64,000 nucleotides of DNA from Amyelois transitella (taxonomy: Eukaryota; Arthropoda; Insecta; Lepidoptera; Pyralidae). The translations under genes were made by a program, and so were the position numbers. Below, in pieces: positions 11,851 to 23,786 of this stretch. Position 1 is the stretch's first letter. Each line of letters begins with the position of its first letter. The notes under the pieces were generated by a model. The model did not search any database and was not told where the DNA came from. It saw only the letters and a program-made list of their open reading frames with translations. The stretch is taken from NCBI RefSeq assembly GCF_032362555.1, contig NC_083516.1, positions 5,915,001 to 5,979,000 on the forward strand, written 5' to 3'.

Positions 11851-12740
11851 CTTACCAACACATTTAGCGATTCATTTTTATATTAAAGATTATTTGAAGT
11901 TAGTTGGGCAAGTCCATTTTAAAACTATAGAAAAAGCAAAAAATTGTATTATCATAAGGTAACTTATTAAAATCAAAGCAACTTTTATTAAGAGGCCTAT
12001 ACCATAAACACAATATTTTACATAGTTATCATATAAAGTTCACGCACGTGTCCTACGAAATACATATTATTTAGAAGTGACGTCACACCTAGGTAGCCTT
12101 CTCTATGGAACGTTTTGGACTCGCCAAAAAAGTGTGACTTTATGTCAAAGAGTTCTTCAGTAATCATGGTATTTCTTTTACTAGTGGGCTTATTTTTAGA
12201 GGTGTTTCCATATTTAAACAAAACAAAATTGAGTCATGTAGCCTAGGTATTATTAAATTGCAATTTTAAGCATCTGAAAAGGTTGGTTACACCTGCTTTT
12301 AATAAAATCATACAATTACCAGAAACGAAGGCTACGACCTTGATTTAGATGAAAAATAGCGACAATTTTGTTCTGGGTAGATCTCCCTAAAACCTAATTT
12401 GAAGGAGTTATCATCGATTTAAAAATGACACGGCTCCCGCGCCCTACGCCACACGTAAAAGAAAGTAATGGCACGGCAGGCGTGCCATCCGCAATGAATC
12501 GGTTAACCGAGTTGCAGTCCTCATTAGACATTGTGGGAACTGTAATTTTTGATAGAGATATGTAGGTTTCTTTTTGCGCATAATTCCAAACAGAAGTGAT
12601 CCAAGGTGGAGTGTTCGACGATTAGAAATTCAATAAATTATATACTGACTGTTTCCCGCGACTTCTTCCGTCGTAAAAACGAAATTTGTGGCGAAATAGT
12701 TCACTGAAAATCTCAATAAAGATGCTTTAGAGGGGTGAGA

Positions 12741-14160
12741 AGTTTTTAAGTACATTTAATTAAATCAAGTTAAAAATATCAGAGAATACGGCATTTAAGC
12801 AGGAGCAATAATTTTCGCGAGATGCTAGTAGGTACTTTTATTCTAACATATAGACAGAAATTCTAAAATTCACATTGTTGACTTCTGTAGCTCATTGTAG
12901 GTAGATCCCTACCGAATTTTTGGTAATATTTTTCAAGTAGCTACATCGTTCAGTTAATTTTAATATACTTAGATAACTATGGTAGTAAGTAGTAGTTCAT
13001 GGTATCGAGACCACTTGTTGCTTGTTCATTCAATGTTTACTTTCAGGCAGCTCGCTGACCTGGAACCAGTGAGCTAATTTTCTTACTTCAATAGGTCGAT
13101 ATTTTATTTTATCATGAAACTGCTTTTACGTTCTGCGAGATGAGTTCAGACACTGAATTTAAATAAGATAATTACCTAAGTTCATTACTCAAGATCTAGA
13201 ATATGTATTAGAATAATTTTACTCTTTTTAGGGTTCCGTACCAAAACGTAAAAACGGGACCCTATTACTAAGCCTCCGCTGTCTGACTGTCACCAGGTTG
13301 TATCTCATAAACAGTGAAACTAGAAAGGCTTTTTTAATAATGTATTTTTGTTGCCACTATAACAACAAACACTAAAAATTAAGTGCCCATATAAGTCCCT
13401 AAACGTGTTTTTATTTCGTATTTTTACACAATATTTATAACGGTAACAGGTAGACACTTAAAATTTTCACAGAATATTTACTTTTATATAACATTTCAAA
13501 TATATAATTGAATAACAATAAAGTGATTATTGAAGTGGTTTTTTTCCGATTGTAATAATGTCAAGTTAGTTTTTAGGATAATTTCTAAAGCTATTGTGAT
13601 ATTTTCATCTAGCTGATCTAGCAGTTATCATAAGTTGACAAAAACTCGTAGGTATAGATAAATGCATTAAGTGAAATATGAATAAATTGCTTTAGAAAAT
13701 AAAAAACCACTTAGAAAATAATATAAAGAAGGATTAAAACGATTAATAAAACAAAGATATTAAACCAACTTTTTATTGAAATCCTACTCTACCTACATTG
13801 CATATCAATAATAATATTACAAAATAAAAAGTAGGTACTTAAATCTTGTTACATTTAAAAATAAATTATTAAGTTATTAAGATTAATTTATTTATAAAAT
13901 AGAGTAGAGTTTTTAAAGTGCAACATTTTGTGTTAAATTTAACTTAAATATAATGTTTTACAACGTAAATTGGTTAGGCCCTGTAAAATAGCAGCTGTAG
14001 CAAGTCAGTCTTGAACCTGCACTCCAGTCTTTATAATTATAACCTCAAGCTCAAAGACCAAAAACTCAGCTTTTGTTAATAAATTTTTATCGTGATGTTA
14101 ATAATAAGGGGTTAATTTTTTTTTTTAAATCATTTAAAGAATCGTAAATAACGAAACGTA
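12741..14160. other. noncoding, with one dispersed repeat
   Basis: No gene seen. At 13226-13330 is a repeat beginning agggttccgtacc and gggaccctattacta, homologous to the copy at about 39765-39905 in spinster intron 1. The rest is AT-rich unique-looking sequence. Confidence 0.5.
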
Positions 14161-14162
14161 AT

Positions 14163-14577
14163 GCGGGTATCTTCTTCTTTTTCCTCCTGGCGTTAGTCCC
14201 AATACATCCTCACCACTCTGGAGAGAAGTACTTGTTTCGCCCTTGATCTTGGATTCATAATTGGCCATTGAGATTGGATCGTGTAAAAACCTAACTCGCC
14301 CAGTTAAGTTTTTACCCAAAGTGACTCCCGTCTGACCTCCGCAAACTTTGCAGGGGAACCTAAGAATATTGGATCATTGTTCCACATTCAGTTACCTAAA
14401 TAAGCAGGTTTCCTCACGAAGTTTTCTTTCACCGAAAGAGCATCGGTAAGCACTCAAACTAATACATAACTAATGAGTCATTGGTACATGACCGAGGTAA
14501 GATTTGAACCTGTGCCCACACACGCATTAAGTGCGTTTTTAGCCGGGCACCGTAACCATTCGATCACGGACTCTCCA
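14163..14577 (-). mobile_element. tRNA-derived SINE (family S1), copy 1
   Basis: On the minus strand the element starts ggagagtccgtgatcgaatg, with a box A-like tgatcgaatggttacgg and a box B-like ggttcaaatctt about 60 nt on, the internal RNA polymerase III promoter layout. The body (tgtaccaatgactca, ggaaacctgctta, ggaggtcagacggg, ggatgtattgggac) matches, block for block, the element at 52279-52635, also on the minus strand. The two copies define a family. Confidence 0.75.
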
Positions 14578-14579
14578 TT

Positions 14580-17500
14580 TTTCTTCCTTCCATTGTTCTC
14601 CACGGATTTTTAATAATCGATAATCAGTTTATATCTTTGAGCTTAACAAAAAACAGCTGGAGCTTAATTTTATATTCCAGGCGCATTACATAGCTTGGGC
14701 TCTGGGCCTTATACTAGATAAATAAAAAGTTATGAATAATTTCTTTGATACTGTTTCTTAATAATTTTAGTATCGTCGCTCCTTCGATCATTTACACCAC
14801 ATATTTCCATTCATTTCCATAGTCAAATATCTTAAGAAAAATGATGGTGACACACTTAAATACTCGCAGGAAAATTTATGGCACTAAAATATTTACCCAT
14901 TAATAAACCAAAATATTCATAATACCAATAATTCTCAATTATAATGAAAATTTGATCAATTACTGTTTATTTGCTTTAAGGTATTAGGGTTAAAACTGGC
15001 TTATGTGGCAGCTTGTCAAAATTACCATCTTATTAGCTAAAGTAGTAATATTAAATAAATAAAATTAAATATAAGCCAATACAATAATCTATCTCCTTTG
15101 AATATTGGCATTAAGGAGAATAAAACGGCAATAGGAAATATTCGGTAATAATACAAGGAAAACTCAATAAATATCCTTTCTGAAATTAACAAAATAAACT
15201 GGTAATCCACATACATAATCACGCCTATTTTTCGGACTGGTAGAGGGAATTCCAACCCGAGCAAAACCTAAATAATTCTGGCACTCGTTTGTACTTTGTC
15301 TTCAGTTTATTTGAGATACTTAGAAACTGTATTTAACAAATATTTTAAAAGATCTTCGTACACACTGTAGTTAGAATTAGGAATATTATGGCGCTTTGAA
15401 AACATAATAATTTCAGCCACGTACCCGTACTACAACTTCTTCATACATAATAAATAAGGGTTGAAATATCAGAATGGACAGAGTTACAAAGTATTACGCG
15501 GGCAAAGTTTTATTAATTCCACTAAGTTAAATCCGCAAATTGAAACAAAATCGATCTAACAAGAGAATGTAAGTGTGTAATGGAAAAACTACTACATTAA
15601 GCATAACACAAAAAAATACAACTATCTTGAATAAAGAAATATAGATAAGTTTATGAATAAGCAATAAAAGAATACCTTAATTGTAAACATCATAATAATA
15701 TTTAAGTTTATTGCCCATATTCCCCCCAATCATGAGTATGCAATTATTATATTTTTGTAAATTACGATTAAGTACATAAAATCATTACATGAAATGTTGA
15801 TATTTACAGAATTACAAAAATAGAAACTAATGTACAAAAAAAAATACAATGATAAATTATATGATATGTTTTACGTTTCAGTCTTCAGAAAATGTGGCGC
15901 ATTAGTTTTCTTATACAATGTTTGATCATACAATTTATGGCATAACGTATTTCCTGATATTAAAATTTAAGTACTATTTTGCCATCTGTTGCCAACACTG
16001 ACTTATAATTAATTGTTATAGTATGACAAACATCAAGTTTCTCATTTTTTAATTAGTTATATTTGTGCATAGTGATTAACTTGGCGGACACTTATTCGCA
16101 GTACCAAACCTTATCTTTAGAATAAACTGTTAATATATTTGTTTATAAATACGTAGATAATATAAATCCTTCTTTATTTCAATTGAAATTTTATAATATT
16201 GCTCACACTTTAAACTTATTTCTTAATTTTCAAGTACACAAATAATTAACATTATTAATAAATGTCCAAAAAATTTAACAGGTAAAATCCATTTGAAGAT
16301 ATTCATAAAATTATATATGTTATTATTTATGTTTAAATTTTAAGCATAGAATTATGTTTGATCAAATATGTTGTAATGCTCAATAAATGGTCCCAATATT
16401 AAAAACATACTGCAAATGTATCATTTTAAACCCCCTGACAAAGTTTATTTAATTCACAAATAAACTTTTATTATTGACTAGATTCTTTATTACTTCGGGC
16501 TATTAAGTTGTTGAAATTATACACGTCATCACAGTTGGAGAAAAATATATTAACATATTTTTTATATTTTTAATATGTAGGTATAAATAACATACATTTA
16601 CAATTATTACTATTTATAATTTTAGTTTTATGATGTGAAGTAGTTTGGACAAGTTTTGATAAATTGTATTGTTATTATAGTTTAACAGAGAATTAAACAG
16701 CTTTGAAAAAATATTAAAAATCAAATCATAGATAGTTTATACATAGATAAGATAAGAAGATATTTTCATCAATCCTTCCTCTAATAAAAATGAAAAAAAA
16801 TATTTTAACAACTATTCAGAATTACCTATATAAATTTTATCAATTAAAATTAAAATACATGATAAGTGATGTTATATTGTAAAATCAAGAAAGGGTCATC
16901 AACATGTGCCCTAAAGTGCTTTTAAGTAGAATAACACTAACAAAAGCATTAGGTGAAAGGCAGTGCACTGAATAACATCGTATTTTTTAACATAAAGGTA
17001 TTAAAACATATATTGCATATTGTTATAAATATTAAAGCTTAAAAAGGACTTTGCTTTTGCAATGCAAATTAAGACTATAAACTATAAGATAAATATGTAT
17101 ATAAAATTTCAGTATGGACAAAACTGGTGACAAATAGATTAATATCAGTAAAATGAAAAAAAATAGTTTTGTATATTCATACAAATAAATATCTTATGGA
17201 CTGGATGTCTTGATAGGTAGCATGAATTCATGTAAATAAATTACTAATTGCATTTCCGAATCATAAAAGACTTTTGTTTGTTTATGTTCTAAGGTCGAAT
17301 AAAAGCGATTGCATTAAAAAATTAAATTGAAAATCAATTACAAAAAGTACGTTAGGCAAGACTTTTTATGAAGCAGCAATTTGATTATAAAAATAAAGCT
17401 ATGAAGTGCGACTTCGAGGATCTAGTTGAATTATATTATTTTTTTTATCATTCATTCATATAGTCAAGTCTTTATCCCTTACGTGGTACAACGGCCAAAA

Positions 17501-19741
17501 GTCTTGAAGAGACTGGTACGCCAGGTTGAGCTGTTTGGATTTATGATAAAATTGAGATTCAAATAGAGACAGGTTGCTAGCCCATCGCCTAAAACAAGAA
17601 TCCCAAGTGTATAAGTCTATCCCTTAGTCGCCGCTTAAATTTTTTTTAAATCACATTTTAATCAAATGTATTTGTTAATTTAAATGTAGCGAGATGACAT
17701 ATTCTGAAAAAGGAACAGGTCATATAGGAATTGCTTTACAAATATGTTTATTCTTAAATGTTACAGTTTAGAAAATATATAATATTTTATATAAATAATG
17801 ACGTTTTATTTTATTTACGCATATATGTGTATGTGTGTATAATATAATGTCGTTATTATGTAATGCACATAAATATCTATGCGCATCTAAAGGTACCTAC
17901 TTGATGTTGAAAATTGTTTGATTTGCTGTTTCTCTTGCTTTATTGTATTATAACTATATTTTTTCTGAGTAATAACTACTTATTATAATTTTTAATTGGC
18001 ATTTAAGGGTTACCAGGTTAAGATCCCATTTGCATGCTTTTTTCTATACTAAATGAAAAATATGCATAACTACATACATATTATAACCCTTTAATTATTT
18101 TATTTATATTTATGTCTCTAGGTTATCGACATGACGAGAGATTTGAATTGTTTCGCCCTCTGCGTTATAGGCTCAGAACTACCATTGAGACGGCAAAAAA
18201 CATTACAATAAACGGACAGTCATATGACAAAGAATAAAAAAACAATTTATATTCCTACCTAGCTAAAATTATCTTAAATGATGTAACATTCCACTTGAAA
18301 TAAATTTTATATATGCAAATCGGAAATACATATTCATACTGTGAAAAAATATTTGTTTGTTCGTCTTTCAAGTCAAAACTAAAGAACCGAAATCTCAATA
18401 AAATTTTGCACTACAAATAGGAGTACAGAGAAGTACATATGGTACTGTACAAGCGTAGCCGCGGGCGAACGGTGGTACAGATATAAAAGTAAATTATCAG
18501 CAGTTTGTAACATAAGTGAACTTTAATTCAATAAGTATATAACCCTGAAGATATAGAATGTAAGTGTGTATGAATGAACTTAAAACATAATTTATAAATG
18601 TATCTATAAAAAAATAAAAAATATACCTACTCTATATAAAAATTTATAGAAAATAATGAGCAAATAAATACCTACACAATTTATAATGACATTAAACTAT
18701 TTTACCATAGTAATTTACTAGGTATTTACAAATTGGAGTCATATCTCCATTATACATGAATAAATAATACATTAATATATTTTTTATTATAAGCTATTAA
18801 AATTAAATGTGTAGGTATTTATATATTAATACACATATTTTAGGTTTGACTTTCCCATTAAGTTTATATAATAATAGTATAATACGGATATATAATACAT
18901 AACATCATACTAAATCTAAAAGTATACTTTCTTCCAATGTCTATTTGTTTGACATTGTAGAGACAACATAGTTGTTACAAGTTGTACTAAACAGTACCTA
19001 CAATTTTCTAAATGCTTAGACTTTGCCACATTTCATTGAAAACATTTATTTTATTTATATTTTATACTTCAAATATTATCATAATAATAATATTCTGCTT
19101 ATGTTCCAATTAAAACAATATGATCCAACTCTTAGCACCTTATTACATACTCAACTCCGACTTTATTACATTATATCACATTTGAATTGCACATCCAATT
19201 AATATGATTCCTTACATAAAATCGAATATCTGTCAAAACAAAAATTTTGAATTCTGTAAGAGTGCTTCTCAGTTTTTGTACTTACGTGGCGTTTGCAGAT
19301 CAGCATGAAAATTTTATTCGATTTCTCGCAGGAACTCTTTCCATAGGGTAAATATGCCTACTACTAGGTAGGATTTTTTAAATTCTTACATACTCACACC
19401 TTCTGCCTACTTCTTTTGCTATATTCAAGCTTTTTTTTTTCATTTTTTAAATTATCATCATGATTATGCATGTTGTATTAAATCAAAAGCTTTATTATTA
19501 TCAGAAAATATTACAAATATTTTCTGTAAGTAGCAATATATTTTATAACTTCAGATAGGTACCTACATACCTAGTCAAAGTAAAACCAAACCTTTGTTTG
19601 GGAGGACCAGAGCGACGCGATGTTGAGCATATTTACCCTATTTTAAATGTCGCTGCTGCATTTTTAAGTACCACTTTAATAACGTTCACAAGAATGTGTT
19701 CTATGTAGAAAACATTTCCGTTTTCCTTGGATCTGTCGTCA
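14580..19741. other. very AT-rich noncoding tract, possibly including the Lap1 3' UTR
   Basis: No coding exon recognised over about 5 kb apart from one SINE at 17458-17635. Composition is markedly poorer in G+C than the neighbouring genes, with many TTTATT (minus-strand AATAAA) words. Because Lap1 is transcribed leftward into this tract, part of it is presumably its 3' UTR. Where the transcript ends cannot be told. Confidence 0.45.
17458..17635 (-). mobile_element. ATGT-tailed SINE (family S2), diverged copy
   Basis: Minus-strand copy of the family best seen at 27381-27636: shares tcttgaagagac, gagctgtttggattta, attgagattcaaatag, gttgctagcccatcgcc and the block ending cccttagtcgcc. Diverged, without a clear ATGT tail. 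Confidence 0.7.
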
Positions 19742-22501
19742 CTATCCTCCAGTACCATTAAAATATTGTGCATGTTTTGTGTAGGGAGCGGCAATGTGAT
19801 ATGGCGGCGGCTGGCCACGGTTGTAGACTGGTTCTGATAATACATTGGGGCTGTGACGGTGACTTGCGACACTTGGTGGGTTTGATTTTGGCAAAGTTGC
19901 ATACAAATCAAACATATTTTGACTGGTTGGAGAGTTCATATGGCTGTAACTACCATCATCTGATATAAGAGGCGTGTTTGTCATACGATAAGGATTTGTG
20001 GAATTTGTATGGCCAGTGGGTGAATACAGTTCAGGAGACTGAGAAGATACATATGTAGGACTTAAAGGCACACAATAAACATTTGCATTTGGTGTTGATG
20101 TGTGATGTGTTGAAGATGAATAATGAGAACTATCTATGTCAGAACTTGGATATGTACTATTATAATTACTTAAATTTGGCATTGTTGTGGAGCTTACTAC
20201 TTGACTAACTGTAGGAATCCGAGGACTGGACAAATCACGGCTGCCATGTGCTTGATAACTATAGGTATCATAATTTCGTTGACCATATATTTTTTCTTTG
20301 CCTCGAGAGTATGATGTTTCATTATCATATACACTTTCTCTGTAATTCCCTTCAGACAGAGGATGGCAAGCAACATGATCTTTTCTGGGATATATGGGTT
20401 CAAAATGTGAAATATTTTCAATGAGTGTCGGTCTCTGCTTATTATAAGTTTTATCTTCAAAATGAGGTGATATTTTGTTTTCATTGTTTAAACACCTTTC
20501 TTGTGAGTTCAAAGTGAGAACTTTCAGCCTATTGCGGGTTTCTTCTAAACTATTTCTGTAACAATTGTCATTGGTAACTGGATGTTTCTTGTGTAATTCA
20601 ACTTGATGGTTCCCATACAAATTTTGCACAATAGAAGCATTTGGTCTATTAATATCCTGCCTAGACGAATAATTGTCAGTTTGTTTTGTACTATAAGTTC
20701 TTTGAGATAATGCATAATGATCTACATTATCACTTTTGAAATCATTATTTGTACCACCATTGTTATCTGGGTATAGAGCATGGTCAACACTTTTATATGA
20801 TGCATCCTTTTCATAGTTCAGATCTAAAGGTTTATCATAAGCATTGTCAACTGGAAGATTATCATAAACAGACATTTTCATAATATCTTGAGGTATGCCA
20901 TCAGGATTATCATTTCCACAACTTTCTGTTTCAATTTTATTGTCTGAAGCAAATCTTTGTTGTAGTGTAGGAGTGATCTTGGCAGCTTTGATATGGACTG
21001 CATTTTGCATTGGAGGTGATACATCCTGAGTTCCATCTTTCTGAATATTTCTAGCATGCTTTGCTAATGCTCTCAGTTCTTTTGGATAAGGAGTTGGCGC
21101 TCTTCTCAACTGACCTGGTTTTTCAGGTATTTTAGGTATTGCTTTCATGTCAACAAAGCTAATATGTCGGGCTGGTGGTTGTGAATCTATATTTTCTGGT
21201 TTTTCATCTGGTTTGATTTCCATGGGGGTTAAAGGCACTTGGGGGAAAAGAAAACAAGTGAGGACTTGTTCATAAGTATGGGGATCTACTTCAGAATGCA
21301 TAGGCACTAAAGGTTTACTCTGGTTTTCAGATAACCAGAGTGCTACTAAATTATCACAATTTAACAAGGACTGAGGAAGATAACTCAGTGAATTTCTCAC
21401 CAAATTCAAAACTCTCAAAGATGACAAATGGCCTACTTCAGGAGGGATCTTTGTCAGTTTGTTTGCACGAAGTGATAACACTGACAATTTTGAGCAACTT
21501 CCTATTTCTGGAGGGATCATCCTTAACATATTATCATCAACATTTAGATATTGCAGTTTTCTTAGTAAACCAATGGAAGAAGGAATTTTGTCTAAGTAGT
21601 TGCACATTAATATTAGTTCCTCTAAATTTGCTAACTGCCCTATGCTGTCTGGTATTGCATACAACCGGTTATTGTCCAACTTCAGTGTTGTCAAATTACT
21701 TAACTGTCCAATGGTATCAGGCAGTTGCGTCAAACTGTTTATGGAAAGGCTCAGGTCCACCAACTGTGTACAGTATCCTATTTCAGGAGCTAACTCTTCT
21801 ATCATATTATTACTGGCTTCAAGATGAACCAAACATTCTAAAGGCTTTATACAGGCAGGAATACTTGTCAAACTGTTGCTGTCCATCCATAATTCTCTTA
21901 TCTTTGTAAATCTTCCAATCACTTCAGGGAACTGTTGAAATTCATTTTGCCCTATATCTAATCGCAACAATTCGGTAGAACGAGACAAGGATTTTGGCAA
22001 AATCATCAAATAATTATCTCTCAACTCTAGAATTCGTAAACTTGCCAATCTTCCGAAATTGCCTGGCAAATATTCTAGATAAGTATCATTTAAATAAAGC
22101 TCCTGCAATGCAATCAGATTGGTGATAGCATCTGGCAATTTCTCCAGGGGATTCACACTAAGGTCTAAAAATACTAAAAACTTCAGTGCTTTCATAGTTT
22201 CAGGTATAGACGCTAGTGTATTTCTACTTATATTCAGGTGCTGTAAATTAACCAAAGATGATATGGCGACAGGTATGGCTTGCAGCTCGTTATCACTGAG
22301 ATCGAGATATTTCAACCCATGGCACATAAAAAGCTGGCGTGGTAATTCAGTAATACGGTTACTTTGGCAATACAAAGTTTCGAGGGTCCTCTCGTACACA
22401 AACACTTCCGTCGGAACATCAGAAAGAGACTGGTGTGAGTAGTCTAGTTCCATAACATCTTCTACTCCGGGCCTCACACAACACAAAAAGTCGAAAGGCA
22501 T
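19742..22501 (-). CDS. Lap1: LAP-family leucine-rich repeat protein (Lap1/Erbin/Densin-like)
   Basis: Single exon, 919 aa. The start ATG at 22501 gives MPFDFLCCVRPGVEDVMELD. An upstream GTG in the same frame is not used, because a TGA precedes it and insects need ATG. Residues about 17-430 are a run of roughly 16 leucine-rich repeats (e.g. GLKYLDLSDNELQAIPVAIS, NLTTLKLDNNRLYAIPDSIG). They end in LWLSENQSKPLVPMHSEVD and EQVLTCFLFPQ, the conserved LAP-specific segment that follows the repeats in Erbin, Densin and Scribble. Details such as LNDTYLEYLPGNFGRL and LELRDNYLMILPKS are closer to Erbin/Densin/Lap1 than to Scribble. Residues about 440-919 are low-complexity, rich in Ser, Asn, Tyr and Pro. 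No PDZ domain is visible, although most LAP proteins (not Lano) carry one. Such proteins act as cortical/basolateral scaffolds. The gene is upstream neighbour-free; SAS-6 ends 1.3 kb away on the same strand. Confidence 0.9.
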   Translation of the reverse strand: MPFDFLCCVRPGVEDVMELDYSHQSLSDVPTEVFVYERTLETLYCQSNRITELPRQLFMCHGLKYLDLSDNELQAIPVAISSLVNLQHLNISRNTLASIPETMKALKFLVFLDLSVNPLEKLPDAITNLIALQELYLNDTYLEYLPGNFGRLASLRILELRDNYLMILPKSLSRSTELLRLDIGQNEFQQFPEVIGRFTKIRELWMDSNSLTSIPACIKPLECLVHLEASNNMIEELAPEIGYCTQLVDLSLSINSLTQLPDTIGQLSNLTTLKLDNNRLYAIPDSIGQLANLEELILMCNYLDKIPSSIGLLRKLQYLNVDDNMLRMIPPEIGSCSKLSVLSLRANKLTKIPPEVGHLSSLRVLNLVRNSLSYLPQSLLNCDNLVALWLSENQSKPLVPMHSEVDPHTYEQVLTCFLFPQVPLTPMEIKPDEKPENIDSQPPARHISFVDMKAIPKIPEKPGQLRRAPTPYPKELRALAKHARNIQKDGTQDVSPPMQNAVHIKAAKITPTLQQRFASDNKIETESCGNDNPDGIPQDIMKMSVYDNLPVDNAYDKPLDLNYEKDASYKSVDHALYPDNNGGTNNDFKSDNVDHYALSQRTYSTKQTDNYSSRQDINRPNASIVQNLYGNHQVELHKKHPVTNDNCYRNSLEETRNRLKVLTLNSQERCLNNENKISPHFEDKTYNKQRPTLIENISHFEPIYPRKDHVACHPLSEGNYRESVYDNETSYSRGKEKIYGQRNYDTYSYQAHGSRDLSSPRIPTVSQVVSSTTMPNLSNYNSTYPSSDIDSSHYSSSTHHTSTPNANVYCVPLSPTYVSSQSPELYSPTGHTNSTNPYRMTNTPLISDDGSYSHMNSPTSQNMFDLYATLPKSNPPSVASHRHSPNVLSEPVYNRGQPPPYHIAAPYTKHAQYFNGTGG

Positions 22502-23504
22502 TTTGAAGCAAGGCACTTCCACTCATACACATGAAATAAACAATCTTGATAAACAGACTCATCAATAAGACTTCATCACAATAAAACAAGGGCCATTTCC
22601 TTCACACTTATTGTCACTGGTAGTCATTGTGTTTACGAGGATATTTTAATATACACCAATCCTTGCACCAAACTAGATAGTTATTCTTCAATTGTATTTA
22701 GATAATTCATTTCATGAATCATCCAAACAAAATTCGTAATCGTAACCACAAAAAATGATCTTAACCTTGCTTGCCTTCGCTTTGCATTTGTAATCGCAAT
22801 CGCACCACTCGCACATCGAATTTAATTTTATCGATTATTTATGACTAAGTCGATACTTTATGGTATCGATGCCCACTGTCAAGCTATATGTCAATGTCAA
22901 AATTTAATAGTGTTGTACATTACATTAATTACTGCTACTTATTTTCTCTTACCAAGACGCCGTTACTGTTTGAGTTAATTCAAATGGATGTAAATAACGT
23001 GATGGATGTATAATGGTAAATAAATGGATGTAAAGTTCGTAAAGTCGTAAGGTAAATAAATGCCATATAAGTAAGTATAATTTAGTCCTACTGGTTAAAA
23101 AAACATAACTAAATTAATGTTTTTTATTAAACCTCATTTTTATTTTAACTTTTAAAAATACCCTTGTCTGCCTTTTGGCTTTGTCAAATCAATCAGCCTT
23201 CAAAATTTTGGGCCCCATGGCCGTCAAAAACTGTCGTTAGGTTTGCATACCTCTGTTATTCACGTCAGATTGTCAGTGCAAAACTTGAACTGGCGATTGC
23301 ATAAAATTGCTGGCTGTTAGAGAGCTGAATTTACTCGGGTATTGAACAGTACTCGATGGCATAATGTTAATGTACTATGAAAACAATATGTACTATGCAA
23401 TATATTCTTTATTTCATACAAAAATGTCTTTTTTTGCTTTACATATTTATATTCATATGACAAACAAGCCGACAGAGAAATAATATGATGATCACTACAT
23501 AGTA
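22502..23504. promoter_or_regulatory. Lap1 5' UTR and promoter region, then SAS-6 downstream flank
   Basis: No coding sequence. The part next to Lap1 (22502-22900) includes several atcgat words (tatcgattat near 22830, gtatcgatgc near 22864) resembling DRE-type sites, though none is the full TATCGATA. TTTATT at 23408-23413 is a possible minus-strand poly(A) signal for SAS-6. Confidence 0.4.
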
Positions 23505-23680
23505 TAAAACAAAGTCGCTATTTTAGTCTGTTTGTCTGTATGCTTAAATCTTTAAAATTACGCAACGGATTTTGATGCGGTTTTTTGTAACAGGTAGAGT
23601 GATTCAAGAGGAAGGTTTTTATGTATAATAACATTTATAATTTTGCACCCGTGCGAAGCCCGGGCGGGTCGCTAGTAATG
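23505..23680 (-). repeat. RTE-like retroposon tail in the SAS-6 3' UTR
   Basis: Reads ..cgcaacggattttgatgcgg.. to gcacccgtgcgaagcccggg cgggtcgctagta, the reverse orientation of the tail at 11709. It starts about 107 bp beyond the SAS-6 stop codon and so probably lies in its 3' UTR. Confidence 0.6.
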
Positions 23681-23786
23681 AATTTGACACAGATTGTTTT
23701 TGTTGAACTTCAAACTTCAACTAGTTGGCTCAGAAAGACAGCAGGACCAAATCCTATGTTAGTGAGTTCTTCCGGGAAAATGTTAA

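Noticed and set aside
21340..21909. 189-codon open frame on the plus strand inside Lap1
   Set aside because: Antisense shadow of the leucine-rich repeats. No independent similarity.
22502..22522. Extension of Lap1 by seven codons to a GTG at 22522
   Set aside because: Nuclear insect genes start at ATG. The codon before the GTG is a stop, so ATG at 22501 is the first possible start.
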